From Multifurca ochricompacta (lineage: Eukaryota; Basidiomycota; Agaricomycetes; Russulales; Russulaceae), in contig WTXG01000125.1 in assembly GCA_022496185.1 (NCBI GenBank), positions 1 to 64,000 of the forward strand: DNA of 64,000 nt. The letters are read 5' to 3'. Below, in pieces: positions 45,099 through 55,776 of this stretch (position 1 is the first letter of the stretch; each line of letters starts with the position of its first letter). The notes beneath the pieces are model-generated. The model had not been told where the DNA came from and made no database searches. It was given only the letters and a program-made list of their open reading frames with translations. The position numbers and the translations under genes were made by a program.

Positions 45099-46212
45099 TG
45101 TTACATCTGGTGTGGGATGTTCCACACAACTTGTGCAACAGTGTTTGTTCGGTGGTTTCAGATAAGAAGTCAATAGGACTTCTTGGAGTCAAGAGTGAAG
45201 AGTCACCATCAAAGGGGGCTGTTCCCTGAGATGATGTTGAGTGGAAAGTGCCGAAAGCACTGAGATAACCAAGCTGAAGTCCAACAGGCCTGTCCAGAAG
45301 ACAAACACTGATGTATTCAATAAGTCAAGTCTGAGGTCTACCATGTAGCTGTTAATCAATCATGCTGCTGGTTATACTGACTGTGGTTAGTAGTGGGTTA
45401 GGCTAGAAAAGACAAGTAACTTCAGAGGTAGAAGGAACTCTATATTACTACACTACTGACCTAGAAAAGACAAGTACTATAAGAAGCATTAGTCTAAAGG
45501 AAGTAGAGAGTAAAGTAAGTGGGACTTACACTTCAGAGGTAGAAGGAACTCTGAAGTGTAAGAGACGAAACAGACACCCTTATATACCCATGGGGCCAGG
45601 GGAAATGGTCTGTGCACACTGGGAATAAGTCCACAAGTGCCAGACAATAAACAGTGAGGGATAAAGGCCATTGGCCAAAGAGATATCATGTGCTTACTGC
45701 GCATTACTGAGTACATCACTAATCAGCTGAGTAAGGCGAGAAAGAAATGTAATAAAGATATCGTAAAAAGTCTGAAACTCCGGAACCTAATCTAATCTTA
45801 TCTACAGCTTAAGCAATCCTTAGATGCCTGAAGCATCTCCAGACACATCTTGTGTCAACAGTAGCTACAGTGGACTTATATACGTAATGAAACAAGTGTC
45901 TAAAGATAAGAAACTACAGAGTCATGTGGGCCCAAATATCTGAAAGCGGATGGCATAAAGCCTAGCTTCAGATAGGGAATTAAGTAAGTGTCTGGTCATA
46001 GTGATAAGGAGATAAGAAGATAAGAAATAGCAGAAGTTGTAAGCATAGACAAACAGGGACAAACAAGTATCAACAGTGGTCACAGGGATTGGCCTTGGGA
46101 TAGACATAGGAAGGGGATTTGATGAAGAAGGACAAACTAGATGGAACAGAAGGGTCTGCATCATGAAGATCAAAGAAAATAGGGTGGCTGGGCAAGCACA
46201 GAGGTCATAACA
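45099..46212 (-). repeat. gypsy4 3' LTR (45099-45349 plus 45866-46212)
   Basis: It starts TGTTACATCTGG and ends GGTCATAACA on the + strand; about 598 bp joined. It is followed by the family purine tract (complement of TCACCCCCTCTTCTGG) and ORF3, so it is the 3' LTR of a minus-strand gypsy1-family element. It is split by a copia solo LTR. Confidence 0.88.
45350..45860 (-). mobile_element. Copia solo LTR, 511 bp
   Basis: TGTTAATCAATCATG to CTTGTGTCAACA, flanked by GTAGC at 45345-45349 and 45861-45865. Confidence 0.9.
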
Positions 46213-46243
46213 TCACCCCCTCTTCTGGTTCTAGCAGACCCAG

Positions 46244-46674
46244 CTAGAAATGACTCATACCATCATCATCCTGCACTAGCTCCAGGTAATCATCAGCTAC
46301 ATTATGCTCATCCAAGGGATCATTGTTTGAATCCTGGGGACATCTGTGGCTGCGGAGGAACCCATAAGGGCTGTGCTGTCCACACTGATGGCACAGATCA
46401 TGGATGGGCAGTTGAGTTCATGGTGCCCTGCATTGTGATGGAGACACTTGCCACACCAGCCTGATGGATTGATGACTGTTGGGGCCATGCCAAGTCATCA
46501 AAAGATACAATGGTGACTCCAATGGAGATTGCTGTGGCAGTGATGGCACCATTTGCGATTAAGGGGACATACCCAGCTGATGTGATACTTGCTGCCACAT
46601 CGCCAGCATGTTTCACCTCGGGGGTTCTCATGCATTCATGGCATTTCAAATCAATTAGGCAGCAATGTAGGTGT
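46244..46674 (-). pseudogene. gypsy4 ORF3, C-terminal part
   Basis: Zinc-knuckle end of ORF3, including CGKCLHHNAGHHELNCP and pieces of the first two knuckles in shifted frames. Cut at 46674 by copia2; the rest continues at 53221. Confidence 0.75.
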
Positions 46675-47187
46675 TGTCAAACAATCATGCTGCTGGTTAT
46701 ACTGACTGTGGTTAGTAGCGGTGAGGCTAGATAAAGACAAGTAACTTCAGAGATAGAAGGAACTCTATTATACTATACTACTGACCTAGATAAAGACAAG
46801 TACTATGTAAAGCGTTAGTCTCAAGGTATGGTAGTAAGTAGAAGAGGGGACTTACACTTCAGAGATAGAAGGAACTCTGAAGTGTAAGAGACGAAACAGA
46901 CACCCTTTTATACCCATGAGGCCCAGGGGAAATGGTCTGTGCGCACTGGGAATAAGTCCACAAGTGCCGGACAAAAAGCAGAGAGGGATAAAGGCTATTG
47001 GCCAAAGAGATATCACATGCTTACTGCGCATTACTAAGTCCATCACTAATCAGCTGAGTAAGAAGGGAAAGAAGTGTAATAAAGATAACATAAAAAGTCC
47101 GATACTCCGGAATCTAATCTAATCTAATCTACAGCTGAAGCGATCCTTAGATGCCTGAAGCATCTCCAGACACGTCCTGTGTCAACA
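46675..47187 (-). repeat. copia2 3' LTR
   Basis: 513 bp; almost identical to 52703-53215. Confidence 0.95.
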
Positions 47188-47439
47188 TCCCTCCATGGTG
47201 AAGGCATCAATCATTAAGTGGAAATGAGTTAAATGAGCACACTGCTTGTTCACAATTAAACGAACATGTCACCAGCCAGAGATCCAATTTCTCTAACTCT
47301 TTGTGAGCTTTGCATACGAGTTGTAGATTCGCTTATGCAAGTCTACACACCTCTTGCGTCACTCTCGAGGTCGAGAACGTGCTCATGTGGCATGGTGGGA
47401 AAGTGAAAATGGTGAACAAAGTCTCCAGATTCCAGCTCC

Positions 47440-50400
47440 TCATTCCAGTACTAGTCCAAATTCAGTTACCATGTGATCAAAAGATGATCTAGGCAGAGAC
47501 TTTGTAAGGCCATCTGCTAGCATCTCTCCAGTGGGAGTTCGCACCAAGTCAATCTGGTGTGATTCTACATACTCCCTAATGGCATGGTACTTTATTGGTA
47601 TGTGTTTTGATCGCCTTCCTGTGACAGGGTTTAATGCAAGATCTACTGCACCCTTGTTGTCACAATGCAGTTGTACAGGTGAAGTAACTTCATACCCTAA
47701 TTCCTGCATAAATGTCCTATACCACGCTGCCTGATTTGAAGCCTCAGCAAGGCTCATGTACTCGGCTTCAGTGGTGGACTGTGCTACTGTCTTCTGCTTC
47801 CTGGAGCACCAGCTAATGGCTCCATTGGCAAGGAAAAAGACGTAGCCTGAGGTGGAGTGGCGGTCCTCTTGATCTCCCCATGAGGAGTCCGCAAAGCCAT
47901 GAAGGCCTACTTCACCATTCCCTCCAGAATAGCGCAACTTGTAGTCTTTTGTAGCATTTAGATAGGCTAAGACATACTTTGCTAGTCGCATGTGCTGCTG
48001 GGAAGGGTTGGAAGCAAATTGGCTAAGGCGTGCAACAGCAAAACTAATGTCAGGTCTGCTTCCAATCTGCACCCAAAGCAGAGACCCCATTAACTGCTGA
48101 TACCTCTTAATGTCAGAGGTAGATGCCTGGTCTTCAAACTTGACCAAATGAACATCCACGCCAGAGGGTAGAGGAGTATATACTGGGTTGGAATCCCCCA
48201 TTCCAAACCTCTCAACTATGGAGGATACATAGGCAGTCTGGTCGATATCCAGTGTCTTGTTAGGACGATCCCTGGTGATGTTAACTCCAAGGTAAGACTG
48301 GATTTCGCCAAGATCGGTCATCTCATATCGGCTAGATAGAGAGTCCTTCAGCCATTGAATCTTCTTAGTGGAGGACCCAAGTATAGTGATGTCATCAACA
48401 TATAAAATGACGAAAAGTGAACCATCCCCCTCTTGGTGATGATACACATATACTCCTGCATCAGAGTACGTCTGAGTAAAGCTCAGTTCACTGAGAACTG
48501 CATGGAATTGTAAGTTCCATGCTTGGGAAGCTTGTTTGAGGCCATACAGAGCCTTCTGTAGCCTACAAACTTTGGACTCTTGTCCAGCAACGATGAAACC
48601 AACAGGTTGCTCCATGTAAATCTCCTCATCCAGATCGCCATGTAGGAATGCCGATTTGACATCCATCTGGTGGATTTCCCAATCCTCAAGCACGGCCAAC
48701 GCTAATAATAATCTAAGAGATTCAAATCTGGCGACTGGGGAGAAGGTTTCATCGAAGTCCACCCCCTCTATTTGGGTGAACCCTTTTGCTACAAGCCTAG
48801 CACGAAAGCGTCCATCTGCTTTCAATTTAAAGACCCATTTGGACTTTACAGCCTTTCTACCTTCAGGAAGGTCTTCAAGGCGCCACACTTTAAGTTTTTC
48901 TAAGGCATCAATTTCATATTGACATGCCTCAAGCCAATCACTGGCATTATCAGACTCCATTGCTTCTTTAAATGTAAGAGGATCCCTGTAAGGCGATCCT
49001 GCAGCATTAAGTAGATCCATCTGACCAAGTCTGGAAGAACCTTGCACGAACTCTGCATTATCCTCGTTGTAGAAGCGAGGATTCAGACGACGATTGCGAT
49101 TGGGGCGTGCAGTATCCAAGTCTAAGTCTTCTTGGATTGCCCTATCTCATCGTTCAGAGCGTGGACTCGTCCTCTGAAAATTTGGTTGAGGAATTCTGTC
49201 TGCAATCCTTTGTGATTTTCTGATTGCCTTGGTTCTTTTGGGAGGGGAGGATGGTTCCATGATTTGAGATGGAGGGGTCTGATATATAGTCTGAGGGTGT
49301 GTGGTGTCTACATTACGTGTGGGTGTGGTAGGCTGTGGTGCTAATTGAGGAGGTACTATGTCCTCCTGTTCCTCTTCTAGGTCTTCCTCATCTTGAGGGG
49401 CCTCAGGAACATGCGTAGCAGTTGCTGGTGGTGGCTGGACTGGGCCACCAGGTAAAGTAAAGGAGCCACCTTCAGTAGGTTGCTCTATGGATTTGTCTGC
49501 TCTGTTGTCCTTATCAGAGCAGGATGGGAAGGATCTCTCATCAAATGTAACATCTCGTGAAAAGATGAGAGACCGGGTACGACTATCCCAAAGTGTATAG
49601 CCCTTAGAAGTGGGCTCATACCCGACAAAGACGGCCTCCCTAGCTTTGGGATCTAATTTACGCCGCTTGCCCTCTGGAACATGGTAATAGGCTTTGCAAC
49701 CAAAGACCTTAAAATACGAGACATCTGGTTTGTTCCCAACCAGAAGCTCAAGTGGAGTCTTCCACTTATTTGAACGGATGGGAGTTCTGTTATATATATG
49801 ACATGCTGTCTCAACAGCACACTCCCAGAAACCAAGAGACAGGCCAGCATCGTGCAGCATGCTAGTGCCTTTTTCCATAATGGTTCTATTAAATCTCTCG
49901 GCCCTTCCATTCTGTTGTGGGCTATACGGCATCGTAAGTTTATGCTCTATGCCATAATCTTCAAGCATTGCCTTCAGCGCCTTGTTCACATACTCGCCAC
50001 CACGATCTGTGTGAAGACATTTGATTTTATGATTGAATTTATTCTCAAGTAATGTCTTCAGTTTGTTAAAAACTGGTGTAAACAGATCTTTGGACTTCAT
50101 TGGAACGATTAAAGCATATCTGCTAAAATCATCCAAGAAGGTGGCAAAGTATAGATTCCCTTGTATTGAACTGCACTGCAAGGGACCTACGAGATCACTA
50201 TGAAGGATCTCAAGGGGGGCTGATGCACGCTTTGAAGATGGGGGAAATGGAAGACGATGGGACTTGCCCATTTCACAGCCATAACATGGCTTATCTTCCA
50301 CTTGGCTATTATTTATTTTGAGGCCTTTTACCGCCTCAGGAGCATATCTCTTTAGGGCTTCTTTAGACATATGGCCCATTCTTTGATGCCAGATTTCAAG

Positions 50401-51762
50401 TGAGGCAGATGCAGATGTATGGATACTGTTTAGGACGTGTTTGCCTAGTACCCAATACAATTTGCCAAACTTCCATGCTTCCGCTATTATATTGTCGCCA
50501 TATTTAATTGTTGCCTTCTTATTATCAAAGAACACAGTTGCCCCTTTTTCTACTAGGGCACTGGCGGAGAGTATTTTATGTCCTCCAGGCATGTGGAGCA
50601 CATTGCTCAATTCCAAGTCAAAACCTTGATCAGTCCTGATGATCACGGTACCAACTCCACTTGTTTTGACTATGGAGTTGTCACCTAGTGATACTTCATG
50701 GGTACTGTCGACTTTATATGTATCAAAATCTTCAAGGTTTGGACTGAAGTGTGCCGTTGCTCCACTATCAAGCATCCAATAATCTGAATTGATATCCAGA
50801 TTATAGGTGTGGACATAAAGGCGAATGCGAGGTGCTTCATGCACCTCCTCTATTTTGCCACTACCATTAACTACGGTGGCTATAGTGTTTACATGTTGGG
50901 CCTCAGCCCTCTTCTTGTTCCCTGCCTTGCCTTTTTTGGCATTTTCCAGGTCCTTCTTCTTCTTTGCGCAAGCATTGGACTTGTGTCCAGGCTTTTGGCA
51001 ATAGAAGCAGACCACCCCTTGTGAACCAGGGGCAGCAGCGGGAAGTGGTGATAAATTTGAATTTTTTGGTTTAGATTTGACAGGTGCAGCCTTAGACAGG
51101 ACTGCACTACCACTTCCCGAGGGACCTGCCAGGCGACTCTCCTCATTCAGGAACCTCTGCACAAGGTCCTGAGGAGAAAGACGCTCTGGGTCGCCAGAGG
51201 CCAGTATGGAGCCGGCAATGGCACTGTAGGAGTCTGGGAGAGCTTTTAATAATATAAAGCTCATCTGGAGGTCATTGACCTCCATCCCATTCTCCCTGAG
51301 GGTACTCCTGGCATCCAGGACCTTTTGTAATTGGGTCCTGAATGTTGTCCTTCATCAAGACGGAAGGACACCAGGGCAAGCCACAAATTATATGTGGCCA
51401 TGCTACCTACAGAGCCATACAGCCGTTCCAACTTATTATACTTCTCGCTAAGAGAAGGATAATTGGCATCAGAGGCTACTTGGGAGTAGACCTCTTGGGT
51501 TACATTAAGAAAGAGGAGCCCGATAAGCATTTCTCTTCTCCCATCCATTCCCTAAGGATGGGATCAATGACTTCCTTCTGCATTTTCTCCTTTTCCTCCT
51601 TGTCCTCTGGGAGGAGGGGCATATCAGGGTAAGGTGTAATTATGTGCCTCCTGAGCCCATTCATCCTCAAAGGGCGTTGAAGTTGGCAGACCATACCTGC
51701 CAGTTGGAGCCATCAAGGCGCTCCATCTTGGAGGAGGGAGGGAAGACAATTGAAGACGGCAT
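47440..51762 (-). pseudogene. copia2 gag-pol polyprotein, nearly intact
   Basis: It starts MPSSIVFPPS at 51762. Three one-base indels lie in the Gag N-terminus (51340-51700). From 51285 to 49150 the frame is open for 712 codons: zinc knuckle CFYCQKPGHKSNAC, protease WMLDSGATAHFSP, and integrase HQRMGHMSKE...CYGCEMGK, HSDLVGPLQ, HTDRGGEYV, PQQNGRAERFNRT. One TGA at 49147-49149 lies in the linker between integrase and RT. RT and RNase H (KSAFLHGDLDEEIYM, LYGLKQASQAW, LYVDDITIL, DSSWGDQED) are intact to the stop at 47440. Confidence 0.93.
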
Positions 51763-52688
51763 TGTGAGATGTTATGAATGTTCCTGGTTCCAAGGAGCAG
51801 TTAGAACCAGTGCCCAGGTCTCGCTTAAGAGTGCCACCCCATACTGTGGCGCTATGCTTCAGAACCTAAGAAGGTCCTGCCTCTGTTGTGCGACTTTCTA
51901 GGTATAGTAAAGCTGTCTAACGCAATCCTGTAACTAGACATAAGCTCTGGTAGACTAGCCAGAGTGTCTAGTGTAAACAAGACTGGGAGTCATGTCATGG
52001 AGGAGCCAACCGCAAGTTCCATTAGAGACAAAGGGTGTATAGCCCTTCCTCTAATGCTGGTGGTGGAGTCCATGATTAAGCCCTAGATGATTGGGGCCAT
52101 GACTAAGTAGATGTCTAGTCTGTCTCTGGTAGGGCGTGGTTACCCTACAAAGGCAACGGATACTTATGCCCAGAGATGAAGACTATATCTACTATGTATA
52201 GACTATAGTAGTGCAGCCTACTTGTATCGAGCCCAAGCGTCATGGGAGTGACTACCCATGCCTTGTTCTAGACCCTAAACTCCACATGCGGGTCGCTAAA
52301 CCCGGCTTACAGATAGAGCCAAGCATTGGCTGGACTTAAAGCCACAAGCTTCTGGCTATAGGCCTACTAAAACTATCTATGGGACGAAAACCCAGCTATA
52401 ACTATGAAAGTTACTAATACCTAGTGCGCACTCAAGGAGCTTAAGATGTTTCACCCGCTTAGGGTCCCTCATCATCTTTTGCAAGAACCCCGAAGGGCTA
52501 GCCAAACAGTTCAGGATGAGCAGTAAACTGCGTCATCCTGTGGGGTGTTAAGGTGCACAAACAGTAAATGAAGAAGCTCACTGGAAGAAGCTAGTGGGAA
52601 AGACTTTGAAGCTTTTGTGAGCTTTGAGTGCGAAGAGCGAGTTGGGCTGTTTTATGAACAAAGGGAATACTTCAGTCAGTATGAGCGG
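51763..52688 (-). ncRNA. copia2 long conserved 5' leader
   Basis: Counterpart of the copia1 leader. The hairpin CATGGG-8 nt-CCCATG at 52241-52260 is identical, and the flanking GAGCCCAAGCGT and CCTTGTTCTAGACCCTAAAC blocks are conserved. There is no reading frame of note. Confidence 0.55.
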
Positions 52689-52702
52689 CAGGGCCCATAA
52701 CC
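52689..52702 (-). other. copia2 primer-binding site, half-tRNA-iMet type
   Basis: On the coding strand GGTTATGGGCCCTG follows the 5' LTR directly. Confidence 0.75.
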
Positions 52703-53215
52703 TGTCAAACAATCATGCTGCTGGTTATACTGACTGTGGTTAGTAGCAGTGAGGCTAGATAAAGACAAGTAACTTCAGAGATAGAAGGAACTCTATTATA
52801 CTATACTACTGACCTAGATAAAGACAAGTACTATGTAAAGCGTTAGTCTCAAGGTATGGTAGTAAGTAGAAGAGGGGACTTACACTTCAGAGATAGAAGG
52901 AACTCTGAAGTGTAAGAGACGAAACAGACACCCTTTTATACCCATGAGGCCCAGGGGAAATGGTCTGTGCGCACTGGGAATAAGTCCACAAGTGCCGGAC
53001 AAAAAGCAGAGAGGGATAAAGGCTATTGGCCAAAGAGATATCACATGCTTACTGCGCATTACTAAGTCCATCACTAATCAGCTGAGTAAGAAGGGAAAGA
53101 AGTGTAATAAAGATAACATAAAAAGTCCGATACTCCGGAATCTAATCTAATCTAATCTACAGCTGAAGCGATCCTTAGATGCCTGAAGCATCTCCAGACA
53201 CGTCCTGTGTCAACA
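52703..53215 (-). repeat. copia2 5' LTR
   Basis: 513 bp; its right end CCTGTGTCAACA borders the GGTGT duplication. Confidence 0.95.
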
Positions 53216-53220
53216 GGTGT

Positions 53221-53861
53221 GGCCCCTAGTGATTGTGGAGGGAGGGGTCAAGCGTAAGTGTCAGCATACCTTTCCACAATCATTTGATACATGTCTCCCA
53301 ATTCCAACTGCTTCCTAATGTTTACCAATTCCTGTTCCACCTGGAACATCCCACTGCTCAACCTTGTCATCTGCTTCACATACTCCCAGTACTGTGTGTT
53401 GAGGGTGGTACACAGTGTCAAGGTCTTCCACAGCCTCATGACTTCAGCTTTCAGGTGCAGAAGATGCATGTCATTCAGGACTTTGTTGATAGCAAAGGCC
53501 TGCAGATCATTGGCAGACAGATGCTGTAATTGTTTGTCACTCATTGTGTGATGCAAGCAACCTGTCATTCTCTCCTCTAGGTATACTGGCACACTGTAAA
53601 CTGGACCATCCTTCTTCATACATCCTGCCACATCCATCCCTCCATTTGTGTAGAAGATGTACTTGGCTATCTTTGTGTCCCCATTGGCCATGGTGATCTC
53701 AAGTGGGAAGTACGTCGATGAGTTTGGATTGTTGAAGAAGAATGGGAACTCTGGTACTTCATCATCCTGCTCCATCTCGAGAAGGTCATTAGGGTGGGGT
53801 TCTTCAGAGTGGTCAAAGTCATGGTCAGGGTTGGGGGACTGGTTCTTGACTCAAGCTTCAG
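53221..53861 (-). pseudogene. gypsy4 ORF3, N-terminal and middle part
   Basis: It continues the 46244-46674 fragment. From about 53775 it reads VPEFPF, FPLEITMANGDTKIAKYIFY, GGMDVAGCMKKDGPVY and a coiled-coil stretch to ERYADTYA near 53250. A TGA lies near 53848, at the same place as the stop in the gypsy3 copy. Cut at 53861 by gypsy5. Confidence 0.75.
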
Positions 53862-54448
53862 TGTTACGTCTGGTGCGGGATGTTCCACACAACTTGTGTG
53901 ACAGCATGATTTGGCGGTCCAGGTAAGAAGTCAATAGGACTCCTTGGAGTGTGAGTGGAAGGAGTCAAGGTCAAAGAGGCTGTACTCTAAGACAATGTTA
54001 AGCAGAAGAGTGCCAGAAGCACTGAGACAACTAAGCCCAAGGAATCAAGGGGAAGTCCAGAAGACAAGCACCGATGTATTCAATAAGTTGAGTCTGAGGT
54101 CTACAAGGTAGCTACAGTGGACTTATATACATAATTCAGTGGGCATCTATAAGATAAGAGTACAGAGTCAAGTGGGCCTGAATATATGAAAGTGGATGGT
54201 GTAAAGCTGAGCTTCTGATAGGGTATTAAGTAAGTGTCCGGTCGTAAAGATAAGAAGATAAGAAGATAGAGGGCCAAACATAAGTAAGCGTCAAGTCAAT
54301 AAGTACAAAGTGAGTCACGGGGATGGGAGCAAAGCATGTGATGGATCCCACGACGGAGACGTAATGGAGAAGTGGAGAGTGGGCAGCAAAGAAGGGTCAT
54401 CATTGGGGAGCAAGAAGAAAATGGGGGCAGACGGCAGAGGTTGTAACA
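53862..54448 (-). repeat. gypsy5 3' LTR, 587 bp
   Basis: TGTTACGTCTGG to GGTTGTAACA, followed by the complement of the purine tract (TCACCCCCTCTTCTGG). Confidence 0.9.
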
Positions 54449-54479
54449 TCACCCCCTCTTCTGGTTCTAGCAGACCCGG

Positions 54480-55700
54480 CTAGAAACGATTCATACCATC
54501 ATCATCCTGCACCAGTTCCAAGTAGTCGTCAGCTACATTATGGTCATCCATGGTGTAGTTTTCTTTGTCTGAGTCTTGGGGGCACCTGTGGGTGCGGAGA
54601 AACCCATATGGACTGTGCTGGCCACATGAGCAACACAGGTCATGGATGGGACAGTCCAGTTCATGGTGCCCCGAATTGTGGCGTAAGCACTTGCCACACC
54701 ACCTGGATGGGTTGACAATTGTTGGGGGGACTCCTACACGGCGGAAGATGCAGAACCTGCTCCAATGCAAGTTGCTATGACAGTGCTGGCACCACTTGCG
54801 GTTGAGGGGACAGTTCCAACTGATGTGGTACTTACTGTCACAGCACCAACACGTTTCCCCACAGGGGTTTTCATGCATGCGTGGCATTTCAAACCGATTT
54901 GGCAGCAGCATGGGGGCAGCCCCCAATGATCATGGGGGCAGCCCCCAATGATCATGGGGGCAGGGGTTGGGCATAGGTGTTGGCGTACCTCTCAGCAATG
55001 GTCTGATAAGCATCCCCTTTTTCCAATCTCTTCCAAATCTCCACCAATTCCTGCTCTATCTGGAACATCCCATTGGTCAACCTGGCCATCATCTTCGCAT
55101 GTTCTTTATATTGTCTGTTGAGTGTATTGCATAAGGTTAAGTTCTTCCGCAGTCTCATCACCTCAGCTTTGAGACGTGGAAGTTGCATGTCACTCAACAC
55201 TTTGTTGATGGTGAAGGCTCAAGAGTCTTTGGCAGCCAGATGTCCAAGCTGTTTGTCGGTCAATGTGTGATGCAGGCAACCTGTATACCATTCTTCTAGA
55301 TAGACTGAAGCCCCATAAACAGGGCCATCCTTCTTCATGCATCCTGCCACATCCATTCCTCCGTTTGTGTAAAAGATATATTTGGCAATGGCAACCATCC
55401 CATCACCCATGGTGATCTCCAATGGGTAATACATGGAGGAGTTTGGGTTGTTGGTGAAGAAGGGAACTTGGGGACTTCGTCATCTGACTCCATACCTATC
55501 AGGTCATTTGGGTGCAGCTCCTCACAGTGTTCAAAGTCATCATTGGGGTTGGGGGATTGGTTCTTAACCCATGCTTCAGCAGCTTCGTAGTCAATGGGTG
55601 AGGAGGGATGAGTGGAAGGATGAGCTGATGGGAAATTCTCGACAACTACAATGGAGGCAATGAAGGCATCGACAGTGGTGTTGGCAGCGATGAAAGACAT
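54480..55700 (-). pseudogene. gypsy5 ORF3, broken
   Basis: ATG at 55700 (MSFIAANTTVDAF). The C-terminal zinc knuckles are conserved: CWCCDSKYHISWNC, CQHCHSNLHWSRFC, CGKCLRHNSGHHELDC. Breaks are a one-base deletion near 55470, a TGA near 55217 and a disrupted junction around 54930-54960, where a 24-bp repeat has expanded. Confidence 0.8.
54905..54962. repeat. 24-bp tandem repeat inside gypsy5 ORF3
   Basis: About 2.4 copies of CATGGGGGCAGCCCCCAATG plus ATCA. The unit is 24 bp, so it adds 8 codons per copy, and it is nearly palindromic. Confidence 0.8.
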
Positions 55701-55776
55701 GATTGAGTGGGTGGTAGTAGGACGTTGCTGGGGAAGCATGTACTGGGGAATGGACTGGAGTTCAGGGTTGCACCTT

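Larger units (their letters stand above)
46675..53215 (-). mobile_element. copia2: full-length, young Ty1/copia element, 6541 bp
   Basis: 513-bp LTRs at 46675-47187 and 52703-53215 that appear to differ at one position (CGG versus CAG), flanked by GGTGT (46670-46674, 53216-53220). It has the primer site GGTTATGGGCCCTG, a leader of 0.93 kb and purine-rich GGAGGGA before the 3' LTR. It is the youngest complete LTR element in the window by LTR identity. Confidence 0.95.

Noticed and set aside
51963..52300. Group I intron or rRNA fragment in the copia2 leader
   Set aside because: There are hairpins and conserved blocks, but I could not identify the P3-P8 core or any rRNA signature.
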